From: CAZIOH01 sp964540815
GTDB taxonomy: Bacteria > Myxococcota_A > Polyangia > Fen-1088
Assembly (NCBI GenBank): GCA_964540815.1
Contig: CAZIOH010000068.1
Location: forward strand, 1 to 36,731
Direction of reading: 5' to 3'
Length of the DNA stretch: 36,731 bases
In this document: in pieces, positions 1 to 12,937 of the stretch
Numbering within the stretch: position 1 is the stretch's first letter
How the letters are laid out: each line of letters opens with the position of its first letter
The notes under the pieces: generated by a model
Told to the model about the DNA's origin: nothing
Databases searched by the model: none
Seen by the model: the letters and a program-made list of their open reading frames with translations, nothing else
Made by a program: the position numbers and the translations under genes

Positions 1-2
1 TC

Positions 3-530
3 TGCAACTTCTCGATGTTCCAGTCGCTGCCCGACATCTGGGCCATCGACCAGCTCTTCCCCATCATGCCGATTCACCGGCTCGGCGAGGAGCCAACCCG
101 GCGGGCGGTGCTGGCCGACATCACCTGCGACTCGGACGGCAAGATCGATCACTTCATCGATCGCCGCGACGTCAAGCCGGTCCTCGAGCTGCACCCGCTG
201 AACGGCAAGGAGTACTTCCTCGGGGTGTTCCTGGTCGGGGCCTACCAGGAGATCCTGGGGGATCTGCACAACCTGTTCGGCAACACCAACACCGTGCACG
301 TGTCGCTGGCCGCCGGGGGCGGCTACCAGATCGAGCACGTGGTCACCGGGGACACCGTGACCGACGTCCTCAAGTACGTGAGCTACGCCCGCGAGGATCT
401 GGTGGCGCGGGTGCGCCGCTTCGCGGAGCTCGCGGTTCGCAGCGGACGGATGAGCCTGGAGGAGACCCGGAGCATGCTGCGCATGTACGAGGAAGGACTC
501 TCGGGCTACACCTACCTCGAGCGCTCGTGA
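3..530 (+). CDS. speA: Biosynthetic arginine decarboxylase, C-terminal part
   Basis: This is the last 175 codons of a PLP-dependent arginine decarboxylase; the 5' part lies outside the window, so there is no start codon here. The family converts arginine to agmatine and CO2, the first step of a putrescine/spermidine route. The visible part opens with the SpeA signature NFSMFQSLPDIWAIDQLFPI (codons from base 3) and continues with the conserved barrel-domain stretch around GKEYFLGVFLVGAYQEILGD and the helical C-terminus ending YTYLERS. The family is normally about 630 residues, so roughly a quarter is visible. The stop TGA at 528-530 overlaps the start of the aminotransferase that follows, suggesting translational coupling. 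The whole visible part is in frame with no disruption. Confidence 0.93.
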   Translation, partial: CNFSMFQSLPDIWAIDQLFPIMPIHRLGEEPTRRAVLADITCDSDGKIDHFIDRRDVKPVLELHPLNGKEYFLGVFLVGAYQEILGDLHNLFGNTNTVHVSLAAGGGYQIEHVVTGDTVTDVLKYVSYAREDLVARVRRFAELAVRSGRMSLEETRSMLRMYEEGLSGYTYLERS

Positions 531-1891
531 TGGACCGGCCAGCCCCGGCGCCAGCTCCCGCGCCTGCCCCGCTCGATCTGACGCGCCCCGGGAGCCTGGG
601 GGACGCGGCCACGCTCGATCGCTCGCTGTCGGCGGTGGCCCGCGGGGTGGTGGGCTCGGAGATCCTGCGCATCGCCGCCGAGATCCGGGCGATCAAGGCC
701 CGGGATCCGGGGGCCGCGCTCTGCAACCTCACGGTGGGGGACTTCGACCCGGCGCAGTTCCCCATCCCGGACACGCTGCTCGAGGGCGTGCCGGGCGCGC
801 TCGCGGCCGGCCACACCAACTATCCGCCCTCGGACGGGGTGATCGCGTTGCGCGAGGCGGTGGCCCGCATGTACCGCCGCGATCTCGGGCTCGACTACCC
901 GGTGGATTCGGTGCTGATCACCGCGGGCGCGCGGCCGCTGCTCTACGGGACCTTCCGCACCGTGCTCGATCCGGGGGACGTGGTGGTCTATCCGGTGCCG
1001 TCCTGGAACAACAACCACTACGCCTACCTGTCGGGCACCCGGGCCATCGAGCTTCCGGTGCAGGCCGAGGCGAACTTCTTTCCCACCGCCGACGATCTGC
1101 GCCCGCACATCCGGGTGGCGCGGCTCCTGCTGCTGAACTCGCCGCTCAACCCGACCGGAACGGTGATCTCGGGCACGGCGCTGCGGGACATCTGCGCGCT
1201 CGTGGTCGAGGAGAACCGACGGCGCATAGCGGTGGGGGAGAAGGTGCTGTGGCTCTGCTACGACCAGGTATACTGGCAGCTGGTGTTTCCCGGGGTCGGC
1301 GCCGCCGGCGACGGTGACGGCGGTGGTGGACGGCACGTCACGCCGCCCGGGGTGGTGCCGGAGGTCGCGCCGTACACCATCCTGCTCGACGCGGCGTCGA
1401 AGACCTTCGCGGCCACCGGGCTGCGGGTGGGCTGGGGGGTGATGCCGCCGGCGGTTCGCCGGCGCATGGCCGACATCCTGGGGCACGTCGGCGCCTGGGC
1501 CCCCAAGGCCGAGCAGATCGCGATGGCGGCTTTGCTCGACGATCCGGGCCAGGTGGCGGCCTACCTCGCGGCCATGCGGGGCCGGGTGATCGAGCGGCTC
1601 GACGCGCTGGCGAGCGGGTTTCTGGCCATGCGCCGCGACGGTCTGCCGGTGGAGGTGATCCCCCCCCAGGGCGCGATCTACCTGTCGGTGCGATTTCCGC
1701 TCGCCGGGCGCACCAACGAGCAGATCCGCAAGCTCTTGCTCGAGCGGGCGGGCTTCGCGATCGTGCCGTTTCAGGCCTTCGGGATGAAGGAGGACACCGG
1801 CTGGTTCCGCATCTCGGTGGGGGCCGTCTCGGTGGCCGACATCGCGGCGGCCCTGCCGCGGGTGCGCGCGGTGCTGGAGTCGGAGCGATAG
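530..1891 (+). CDS. PLP-dependent class I/II aminotransferase
   Basis: A fold-type I aminotransferase of 453 residues, aspartate-aminotransferase-like. Visible family landmarks are the N-terminal substrate loop NLTVGDFDP, the cofactor glycine-rich region ITAGARPLLYG, the SPLNPTGT motif (about residue 200), the YDQVYWQL strand, and the Schiff-base lysine in SKTFAATGLRVGWG (about residue 290). The amino donor cannot be told from sequence. The N-terminus has an Ala-Pro repeat and a Gly/Asp-rich insertion sits between WQLVFPG and VAPY, a type of low-complexity insertion seen repeatedly in this genome. The ATG at 530 overlaps the speA stop by one base; a GTG at 527 would add one residue. Coupling to arginine decarboxylase hints at arginine or polyamine metabolism, but that is inference only. 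Confidence 0.88.
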   Translation: MDRPAPAPAPAPAPLDLTRPGSLGDAATLDRSLSAVARGVVGSEILRIAAEIRAIKARDPGAALCNLTVGDFDPAQFPIPDTLLEGVPGALAAGHTNYPPSDGVIALREAVARMYRRDLGLDYPVDSVLITAGARPLLYGTFRTVLDPGDVVVYPVPSWNNNHYAYLSGTRAIELPVQAEANFFPTADDLRPHIRVARLLLLNSPLNPTGTVISGTALRDICALVVEENRRRIAVGEKVLWLCYDQVYWQLVFPGVGAAGDGDGGGGRHVTPPGVVPEVAPYTILLDAASKTFAATGLRVGWGVMPPAVRRRMADILGHVGAWAPKAEQIAMAALLDDPGQVAAYLAAMRGRVIERLDALASGFLAMRRDGLPVEVIPPQGAIYLSVRFPLAGRTNEQIRKLLLERAGFAIVPFQAFGMKEDTGWFRISVGAVSVADIAAALPRVRAVLESER

Positions 1892-1965
1892 ACGCCGCGC
1901 AGGCGGCGGACGGTCGTTGGTCGCGGGCATGGTCGCGGCTCTGGGCCCGGCGGACGACGCCGCTG

Positions 1966-3657
1966 GTGGCGGTGTGGATCCTGGCCGCCGCGATCCGGCT
2001 CGGGGTCTTCGGGCTCGCCGAGAACAAGCAGGGCGACGCGCCGATGCGCGTGCTGATCGCCGAGCGGATGAACGCCGAGCCGGCGGCGGCCCGCGACGCC
2101 CGCAGCTTCTGCCAGTTCGGTCCCCTGCCGATCGAGGTGATCCGACCGTTCCTGCGGCTCGATCCGGGCGATGCCCGGCGGGCCTCGCGCTGGCCGTCGC
2201 TGCTGGCGGGGCTGGCGGTGTTTCCCTGGCTCGCGGCGCTCGGGCGTCGCCTGCGGACGTCTCACCCCCCGGGTGCCACACACGGCCCGCGGGACCAGGC
2301 GCAGACCGCGGAGTGGCTCGCGGCCCTGGCCCTGGCGCTGGCGCCCCTGCACGTCCAGGCCTCGACCACCGCCAGCAGCGAGGCGCTGTACCTCCTGCTG
2401 TCGGTGGGCGCCTACGAGCGCCTGGCGGTGGCGCTCGGCACCCGTCGGTGGCGGGACTTCGCGGTGGCGGGAGGGCTCGCCTCGCTGGTGGCCGTCACGC
2501 GCTTCGACGCCTGGATCGGCCTGCCGGTGGCCGGGGCGGCCTGCGCCTGGCGCTGGCGGTGGGGCCCGGAGCGCGGTGGTCGGCACGGCCGGCACGGCCG
2601 GGACGCTCGCGCGCTCGGCGAGGCGGCGCTGTTCCTGGGGGTGGCGGCGGTGTTGCCGGTGGCCTACATCGGGTGGAACTGGCGCGACAGCGGCGATCCG
2701 TTCTTCTTCGCGCGCTACATCGCGCGCGACCACGCCGAGCTGGCGGCGGCGGTGACGGCGCGGCTCGGGGGCGCCGGCGCGCGCGCGCGCCAGCTCGGGA
2801 TCTGGCTGGCCGCGTTCACCGCGGTCATGTCCCCGGCGCTGGTCGTCGGCGGCGCGCGCGCGCTCGCCGGGTGGCGGCGGCTCGGGGGGGCGGCGCAGGT
2901 GGTGCTGGGGTCGGCGCTGGCCCCGACGGCGCTCTACCTGGTCAAGGGGCTGGCGCTCGGAGACTTCGAGCCCTTGCCTCGCTTCGCCATCGCCCCGGGG
3001 GCGCTGCTGCTGTCCTCGGCCGCGACGCGCCTGCTCGCCGATCGGGGCACCCGCCGGGCGGCGGTCGAGATCGCCCTCGGCGCCCTGGCGACGAGCGGTG
3101 TGGCCCTGCTGCTGGCCTTCGGTCCAGCCCTCCGCGAGACTGGCCGGCGCCCGCAAAATGGGAGCGATGGGAGAGATGGGACGTTTGCAGCTCCGGTGGC
3201 GAGCGATCCGCCAGGTCGGATCTGGGGCGGTGCCGAGTCCGTCGGTCCGCTGACCCGGCTCGATCAGGAAGATCGGGCGCTGGCTGAATTTCTGCGCGCC
3301 GGCCGACGTCCGGAAGAGGTCGTGTTCGTCGACACGTTCGGATTCGTGGACATCGCCATCGCCCACGCGGCCGGAGTCCCCCTTGGCCGGGTCGCCACGC
3401 TGACCACCACGCGCACACCCTCGGAGACCCTGGCGGCGACCCGCGCGCGGACGGGCGCCACCTGGTTCGCCTATCACGCGCGCTCGTGGGCCGGGCGCCT
3501 CCCACCCGACTGGCCCGTCGACGTGTCGCAAATCCAGGTTGATGGCCACTGGTCGAGCACCCGCATCGGGGGCTGGCGCATTGCCCACGCCGGAGCCATG
3601 CCGGTCGCAGGCGCCGCCCTCGGCCCAGCGCCGAGCCCAGCTGCGCAGGCCCGGTGA
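1966..3657 (+). CDS. Polytopic membrane glycosyltransferase, ArnT/GT39-like
   Basis: A 563-residue integral membrane protein with many hydrophobic segments and the layout of GT-C glycosyltransferases (PMT/ArnT type), which move sugars from a polyprenyl-phosphate carrier to an acceptor on the periplasmic side. The first transmembrane segment (VWILAAAIRLGVFGL) is followed by an acidic loop with the motif ENKQGDAPMR, as expected for the first catalytic loop. Around residues 180-330 are further hydrophobic helices (LFLGVAAVLPVAYIGW and others); the last 150 residues form a soluble, presumably periplasmic domain. The acceptor is unknown. The start is uncertain: GTG 1966 is used, but the frame stays open upstream and a short basic N-terminus before the first helix would be usual. 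A Gly/Asp/Ser-rich stretch encoded near 3150-3240 looks like an insertion. Confidence 0.72.
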   Translation: MAVWILAAAIRLGVFGLAENKQGDAPMRVLIAERMNAEPAAARDARSFCQFGPLPIEVIRPFLRLDPGDARRASRWPSLLAGLAVFPWLAALGRRLRTSHPPGATHGPRDQAQTAEWLAALALALAPLHVQASTTASSEALYLLLSVGAYERLAVALGTRRWRDFAVAGGLASLVAVTRFDAWIGLPVAGAACAWRWRWGPERGGRHGRHGRDARALGEAALFLGVAAVLPVAYIGWNWRDSGDPFFFARYIARDHAELAAAVTARLGGAGARARQLGIWLAAFTAVMSPALVVGGARALAGWRRLGGAAQVVLGSALAPTALYLVKGLALGDFEPLPRFAIAPGALLLSSAATRLLADRGTRRAAVEIALGALATSGVALLLAFGPALRETGRRPQNGSDGRDGTFAAPVASDPPGRIWGGAESVGPLTRLDQEDRALAEFLRAGRRPEEVVFVDTFGFVDIAIAHAAGVPLGRVATLTTTRTPSETLAATRARTGATWFAYHARSWAGRLPPDWPVDVSQIQVDGHWSSTRIGGWRIAHAGAMPVAGAALGPAPSPAAQAR

Positions 3658-3668
3658 ACCCGGAGCTT

Positions 3669-3697
3669 TTTCCACCGGCCCTCGTTCGGGATACAGT
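3669..3697 (+). promoter_or_regulatory. Candidate sigma-70 promoter for the outer-membrane protein gene
   Basis: TTTCCA (3669-3674) and TACAGT (3692-3697) each match the -35 and -10 consensus at four of six positions and are separated by exactly 17 bp. The region is AT-richer than its surroundings and lies about 40 bp upstream of the start at 3737. Seen by eye only. Confidence 0.35.
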
Positions 3698-3722
3698 GAC
3701 GCGGCCCCAACCAACTCTCTCC

Positions 3723-3734
3723 GGAGGATCCTCC
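3723..3734 (+). promoter_or_regulatory. Ribosome binding site inside a perfect palindrome
   Basis: GGAGGA (3723-3728) is a strong Shine-Dalgarno sequence 8 bases before the ATG at 3737 and decides that start over the longer frame open from 3539. It is the left half of the perfect 12-bp palindrome GGAGGATCCTCC, so the right half is an anti-Shine-Dalgarno sequence lying between the site and the start codon. Confidence 0.6.
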
Positions 3735-3736
3735 CT

Positions 3737-4447
3737 ATGCAGCTTGCTTGGCTTGATTGTCGTCGACGGATGGTTTTCCTGGCTGCTTGGCTGGCCGTGG
3801 CCACTTCATTGCCCGCGGTGCCCGCCGCCGCCCAGGCCCCACCCGTCCTGCCCGCCGACACCACACCGGCGCGGGCGGCGTTTCCTCCTCCCGATCCGGG
3901 TGCGCCGCCCCCACCCCCCGGCGCCGCGCCGGTCGCCAGCGGGATTGCAGCCTCGACGGGGGCCTTCGGGACGCACGGGCAGCTCGTCCTCACGGTCGGT
4001 TCCGACAGCCTCCAGCTCACCATCCTGCGCGCGAGCGGGAGCGACTCGAGCAGCACCGGCGTCCTCATTCAGCCCGGGCTCGACTACTTTGTCTCGCCCA
4101 ACGTCTCGGTCGGAGGGCTCCTGTCCTACGCCCACGCCTCGGCGGCGTCGATCGGGGACAACACCTACGGTCTGCAGGTGCGCGCCGGATACAACCTTCA
4201 GCTCAGCGACACACTCTCCTGGTGGTTGCGGGCTGGTCTGGGCTTCTTTCACGGCAGCGTCAGCGGCGGCTCGGCGTCGACCGTTCCCTTCCAGCTCTAC
4301 GTTCCGGTGCTTTGGCACCTCGTGCCACACGTCTTTCTCGGCTTCGGCCCGACCATAACGACCGATCTCGTGACCAGCAACGATCTGCCCAAGATGACCT
4401 ACCTCGGGGCGCAGCTGATCCTCGGTGGCTACTTCGGGGTCAGGTAG
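3737..4447 (+). CDS. Small outer-membrane beta-barrel protein
   Basis: A 236-residue exported protein. Residues 1-33 form a signal peptide: basic CRRR, hydrophobic MVFLAAWLAVATSLPAV, and an AAAQA cleavage region. A Pro/Ala-rich linker of about 40 residues follows, then alternating hydrophobic/polar strands typical of an eight-stranded barrel, with strands such as GQLVLTVGSDSLQLTIL, SVGGLLSYAHAS, YGLQVRAGYNLQL and LSWWLRAGLGFFHGS, ending in a strand that closes LILGGYFGVR. The barrel resembles OmpA/OmpW or PagL-size proteins but no active site was recognised, so no function is given. The gene appears to be a single unit with its own promoter, and is followed by a convergent uup gene. Confidence 0.75.
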   Translation: MQLAWLDCRRRMVFLAAWLAVATSLPAVPAAAQAPPVLPADTTPARAAFPPPDPGAPPPPPGAAPVASGIAASTGAFGTHGQLVLTVGSDSLQLTILRASGSDSSSTGVLIQPGLDYFVSPNVSVGGLLSYAHASAASIGDNTYGLQVRAGYNLQLSDTLSWWLRAGLGFFHGSVSGGSASTVPFQLYVPVLWHLVPHVFLGFGPTITTDLVTSNDLPKMTYLGAQLILGGYFGVR

Positions 4448-4466
4448 ACGAGGCGAGCCAAGCCCA

Positions 4467-4513
4467 CAGGGCCCATTTGCCCGTCCTCGTCGCCGTCCTC
4501 GTCCTCGTTGCCC
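4467..4513 (-). repeat. Intergenic repeat, copy A
   Basis: A 47-bp purine-rich block (read on the minus strand) built on GAGGAC/GACGAG units, starting GGGCAACGAGGACG and ending GGGCAAATGGGCCCTG. It matches copy B at 9411-9463 at 43 of 47 positions once one extra GAGGAC unit in B is allowed. It lies between the convergent 3' ends of the beta-barrel gene and uup. Confidence 0.6.
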
Positions 4514-4541
4514 ATCCCGTCCCTCTCGTCCTGACCCAACC

Positions 4542-6476
<1,935 letters not shown>

Positions 6477-6481
6477 GGCGG

Positions 6482-9355
6482 TTACTTTCGGTGCGGTGGC
6501 GCTTTCGCCTTGACCTTCGCCTTGGGCATCGAACGAACGGCGCGCCCGGTCGGCGCCCCGGCCTTGGCGTCGGCCTGGCGAAAGCCCCCGCCCGCGGACG
6601 GCTTGCCCTTGGCGAATCCGCCGGGCTTGGGCCTGGCGCGCGCGAGGTCACCGGCGCCTCCGGGAGCGGCGGAGGTGGGAGGGCGCGGTCCCCCCGGCCG
6701 AAACGGTGCGCCGCGCTTTCCGAAGCCATGCCCGCCGCCGAGCGCACCGCCGCCATCACCCCGATCGCCCTCGTGGTGCGCGCGCGGTGCCATCTCCGAG
6801 CGCGAGGGCGGCCGCGGCGCGAGATGGCCTCCCCGGCTCGGATGGTGCTCGGGCACCTCGCCGGTGGCGGGATCGCGCGCCCGGTCGCTGCTTCTTTCGC
6901 CGCCCCAGCCAGCGACGGGATGCGGGGTGAAGCGCCGCGGGGGACCAAACCCGCCTTGTCCGGCGCTGGGAGCCGGCGGGGCTGGCTCGAGGCGGACCGA
7001 GGGCGCGCGCGGTGCGTCCATCCCCTTGCCGTGGAAGGAGGGTGTTCCCGCGGGTCTGGCACGTTCTGGGCGGACATTCTCTGCGAGCCCCCGGGGCGGT
7101 GGCGCGTGCTTGCGCTCGATGACGGGAGCAGAGCCGCCGCGTCTGGACTTCGCAGGGTGCGCGACACCGTTGGCGATCGGCGCCGGGCTCTCCGGTGGCG
7201 TCGCCGGCGGTGGTGGTGGTGTCGTCGTTGCCGGCTTCAACGCCGGCTTCGGCGTCGGCTTCAAAGTCGGCGTCAGCGTCGAGGTCGCATCTGGCGAATC
7301 AGACGCGACCGGGGCCGGGGCCGCCGGCTTCGGGGCCGCGGCTGGCGCGGGTGTCGAGGCGAGCGCGATCGGCCTCGACGGTTCGGGCTCGGCCTTCGCG
7401 AAGCGGCTCGGGGACCGCTTCTGCCCACCGGAGGCGCGCGGCGCGGGCCCGGAGAACCGAGCCGTGGCCGGGCCGCGGGGGCCGGCCGGGCCACGGCCTC
7501 CGTCGGGCCCCCCGGACACGCGCTCGACGCGCACGTGCGGCGCGCGCGGATCGGTCTCGGCGGCAGCGCGCCCGAACGCGTACGCGGCCTCCTCGGTGAT
7601 CTCGAAGATGGTCTCGGTCGGCCCGATGCGGATGGCCCCCACCTCGCGGCGGGTCACGTTCCCGCGCCGGCAGATGAGCGGCAACATCCACTTCGGATCG
7701 GCCTTGTCCCGGGCGCCCATGTTGACCCGAAAGAGCACGCCCGCGCGTCCGTCGTGGTGGGTGCGCGCGCGCGCGTCCATCTCGCGGCCGCGTCCGTCAC
7801 GGGCGTCGGGCATCGCGACCGGGTGAATCGGCTCGCCACCCGGCAACCGCTCGAGCTCTCGGCGGAGGAGGCGCGAGATGATCTCCCGGGGCGGGAGCGT
7901 GGCCTCGAGTCGATCGAGCATGGAGTCGATCGCCGGATCGCGCTCCGCCGTCGGGGCGGGTTTGGTTCGCGCGCCGCGCGGGCCGGTGGCTGCCTCTGCG
8001 TCCGTTCCCGCCGCCGCTTCCGCCTCGGTGGCCTCCTCCGCCTCGTCGAGCTCCCCATCCGCCGAGGTGTCGAGCAGCGCCTCGAGCAGGCGCTCGCGGG
8101 CGGCGCTGGTGATCGAGTCGGGCGTGGGCGCGGGGGTCCAGGGCGCCACCACGTGCGCCAGCGCCATGAGGCGCTCGGCCTTGCGGCGCTCGGCGAGGGT
8201 GGCGATCACCACCGCGGTCCCCTTGCGCCCCGCCCGCCCGGTTCGCCCGCTGCGGTGGGTGAGCGACTCGGAGTTGAGCGGCAGGTCGGCGTGAATGATC
8301 AGGTCGACATCGGGGAGGTGCAGACCGCGCGCCGCCACGTTGGTGGCCACCAGCACCTCGGCGCGGCCGCTGCGGATGAGCTCGAGCGCCCGATCGCGAT
8401 CGGCCTGGGCGCGCTCGCCGGAGATGGCGGTCGCCGTGAAGCCGCGGGCCATCAGGGCGGCGTGCAGCGAGGACACCGCGTCCCGCGTGGTGCAAAACGT
8501 GATGGTGCGCCTGGCGCCGGAGGCACGGAGCACGTTCACCACGGTCGCCAGGCGATCCTGGGGCGAGATGAGGTGGGCGACGTAGTTGATGTCGGCGTGC
8601 GGTGCCGCCGGAGACTCGCCGGCGCTCTTGCGCGGATCGATCGCGAGGGCGTCCCGCTGGTACTTGCGCGCCAGCGCCCGGATCTCACCCGGCAAGGTGG
8701 CCGACAGCAACAGCGTGCGCCGGTCGGGGTTGGCGGCGCCGAGCAGCGTCTCGAGATCCTCGCGAAATCCGAGGTCGAGCATCTCGTCCGCCTCGTCGAG
8801 GACCACCAGGCGCAACCCCGCGAGGTCGAGGCGCTCGCGCGAGAGGAGGTCGACGAGGCGCCCCGGGGTCCCGATGACCACGTCCACCCCCTTTTGCAGC
8901 ACGCGCAGATCCCCGCTGACCGGCGTGCCGCCCGTGAACGAGCCGAGCCGCAGTCGGGTCTTGGCCAGCAGCCACCCGAGCTCGTCCCGCACCTGCACCG
9001 CCAGCTCCCGGGTGGGGACGATGACCAGCGCGGCGGGCCGCTTGCCACCGGGCACGAAGGCCCGCGCGGCCGGTTCGCCGGGACTCACCCCGGCCGGCTT
9101 CGCCTCTCCCTCCGCAGACCCGTCCCCCGGGGGCGCCGGTGGCGCCGCCGGCTTGCCCGATCCCAGCAGCGCCTCCGCCAGCAGGACCCCGAACGCGATG
9201 GTCTTCCCGGACCCGGTCTGCGACGAGACCAGCAGATCTCGGCCCGCCGTGCCGGGATCGAGCACGGCGGCTTGCACTCCCGTGGCGGTCTCGTAGCCAC
9301 GCGCGGCCAGCGCCGCGGACAACGCGGGATGCAAATTCAGGTCCGAAAACTTCAT
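6482..9355 (-). CDS. DEAD-box ATP-dependent RNA helicase with DbpA-type RNA-binding domain and long disordered tail
   Basis: 957 residues from the ATG at 9355 (a TTG at 9379 would add eight). Helicase motifs are in order: Q motif in FSDLNLHPALSAALAARGY...GVQ, motif I SSQTGSGKT, Ia PTRELAVQV, Ib GTPGRLVDLL, II DEAD (residues 187-190), III SATLP, V ATNVAARGLHLPDVD, VI HRSGRTGRAGRKG. After an acidic linker comes a DbpA-like RNA-binding fold (FRVNMGARDKADPKWMLP ... GAIRIGPTETIFEI), which in DbpA recognises 23S rRNA. The remaining 330 or so residues are Pro/Ala/Gly/Arg-rich and disordered, with a basic end. An Ala/Pro-rich insertion separates motifs I and Ia. Likely a ribosome-assembly helicase; its co-directional neighbour uup fits that. 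Confidence 0.9.
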   Translation of the reverse strand: MKFSDLNLHPALSAALAARGYETATGVQAAVLDPGTAGRDLLVSSQTGSGKTIAFGVLLAEALLGSGKPAAPPAPPGDGSAEGEAKPAGVSPGEPAARAFVPGGKRPAALVIVPTRELAVQVRDELGWLLAKTRLRLGSFTGGTPVSGDLRVLQKGVDVVIGTPGRLVDLLSRERLDLAGLRLVVLDEADEMLDLGFREDLETLLGAANPDRRTLLLSATLPGEIRALARKYQRDALAIDPRKSAGESPAAPHADINYVAHLISPQDRLATVVNVLRASGARRTITFCTTRDAVSSLHAALMARGFTATAISGERAQADRDRALELIRSGRAEVLVATNVAARGLHLPDVDLIIHADLPLNSESLTHRSGRTGRAGRKGTAVVIATLAERRKAERLMALAHVVAPWTPAPTPDSITSAARERLLEALLDTSADGELDEAEEATEAEAAAGTDAEAATGPRGARTKPAPTAERDPAIDSMLDRLEATLPPREIISRLLRRELERLPGGEPIHPVAMPDARDGRGREMDARARTHHDGRAGVLFRVNMGARDKADPKWMLPLICRRGNVTRREVGAIRIGPTETIFEITEEAAYAFGRAAAETDPRAPHVRVERVSGGPDGGRGPAGPRGPATARFSGPAPRASGGQKRSPSRFAKAEPEPSRPIALASTPAPAAAPKPAAPAPVASDSPDATSTLTPTLKPTPKPALKPATTTPPPPPATPPESPAPIANGVAHPAKSRRGGSAPVIERKHAPPPRGLAENVRPERARPAGTPSFHGKGMDAPRAPSVRLEPAPPAPSAGQGGFGPPRRFTPHPVAGWGGERSSDRARDPATGEVPEHHPSRGGHLAPRPPSRSEMAPRAHHEGDRGDGGGALGGGHGFGKRGAPFRPGGPRPPTSAAPGGAGDLARARPKPGGFAKGKPSAGGGFRQADAKAGAPTGRAVRSMPKAKVKAKAPPHRK

Positions 9356-9410
9356 GGGCGCGAGGTCTACCACAAACAAAGAAGCAGAGACGGCCTCGCT
9401 CCGGCGACGG

Positions 9411-9463
9411 CAGGGCCCTCTTGCCCGTCCTCGTCCTCGTCGCCGTCCTCGTCCCCGTTACCC
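9411..9463 (-). repeat. Intergenic repeat, copy B
   Basis: A 53-bp relative of the block at 4467-4513, with one additional GAGGAC hexamer and four substitutions, in the same orientation. It lies between the stop of gcvP and the start of the DEAD-box helicase gene. Both ends are conserved (GGGTAACGG... and ...GGGCAAGAGGGCCCTG), so it is more than a simple-sequence tract. Confidence 0.6.
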
Positions 9464-9480
9464 GTCGCGTCCGGTCGCGT

Positions 9481-9504
9481 GACGCGTACGGCGACGCGTA
9501 CGGC
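9481..9504. repeat. Two tandem 12-bp units between gcvP and the helicase gene
   Basis: GACGCGTACGGC is repeated exactly at 9481-9492 and 9493-9504, just 3' of the gcvP stop. The unit contains the near-palindrome CGCGTACG. Function unknown. Confidence 0.7.
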
Positions 9505-9512
9505 GCCCTGGC

Positions 9513-12452
<2,940 letters not shown>

Positions 12453-12456
12453 GCGT

Positions 12457-12858
12457 TCAGTCAGCGCTCTCTTTGAGAAATTCCTGATAGGCGTCGGCGG
12501 CGAGCAGGGCCTTGGTCTCCTCGGGCTTGCTGAGCTCGATCTGGATCATCCAGCCCTCGTCGTAGGGCTCCTCGTTCACGAACTCGGGGGAGTCGCCGAG
12601 CGGGCTGTTGACCTTCACGACCTTGCCCGAGACCGGCGCGAACAGATCCGACACCGCCTTGACCGACTCGACGCTGCCGAAGATCTCCCCTTGCTTGACC
12701 AGCTCGCCCTCCTTGGGCAGGTCGACCTGGGTCACGTCGCCCAGCTGATCGACCGCGAACCGCGTGACCCCGATGGTCGCGGTCTTGCCCGAGGGGTCGA
12801 GCCGGGCCCACTCGTGATCCTTGGTGTACAAAAGATCGTTCGGATATTGACCGGCCAT
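12457..12858 (-). CDS. gcvH: Glycine cleavage system H protein
   Basis: 133 residues, the usual size. GcvH carries the lipoyl group that shuttles aminomethyl intermediates between P-, T- and L-proteins. The lipoylated lysine is K67 in SVESVKAVSD. Other conserved blocks are YTKDHEWARL, GITRFA-type GVTRFAVDQLGD and the C-terminal EPYDEGWMIQIELS. The start is ATG 12858, supported by GAGGAG (minus-strand bases 12873-12868) nine bases upstream; the same frame is open further upstream into the gcvT-gcvH spacer but without a plausible start. Confidence 0.97.
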   Translation of the reverse strand: MAGQYPNDLLYTKDHEWARLDPSGKTATIGVTRFAVDQLGDVTQVDLPKEGELVKQGEIFGSVESVKAVSDLFAPVSGKVVKVNSPLGDSPEFVNEEPYDEGWMIQIELSKPEETKALLAADAYQEFLKESAD

Positions 12859-12898
12859 GTTGACGTTCTCCTCGGTGCGACGGGAAGGTTGGAGATGT

Positions 12899-12937
12899 GC
12901 GCGCTTGCGCGCGCGTTTGCAAGAATCAGCGCGCGCG
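12899..12937 (-). promoter_or_regulatory. GC-alternating hairpins between gcvT and gcvH
   Basis: On the coding (minus) strand, GCGCGC-GCAA-GCGCGC (12914-12899) is a six-pair hairpin with a GNRA tetraloop, 12 nt after the gcvT stop. The 9-mer CGCGCGCGC occurs both there (12915-12907) and across the last gcvT codons (12937-12929), so the middle arm could pair either upstream or downstream. The block GCGCGCGCGTTTG is a direct repeat with 22-bp period. There is no U-tract, so it is not an obvious intrinsic terminator. Confidence 0.45.

Noticed and set aside
1771..4068. Long open minus-strand frames opposite the glycosyltransferase and other genes
   Set aside because: Their residues are dominated by Arg/Pro/Gly/Ala without domains, the usual antisense shadow of GC-rich coding sequence; the plus-strand genes have recognisable motifs.
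4448..4541. An intrinsic terminator between the outer-membrane protein gene and uup
   Set aside because: Only a four-pair GGGC/GCCC stem and no T-tract; recorded as part of the intergenic repeat instead.
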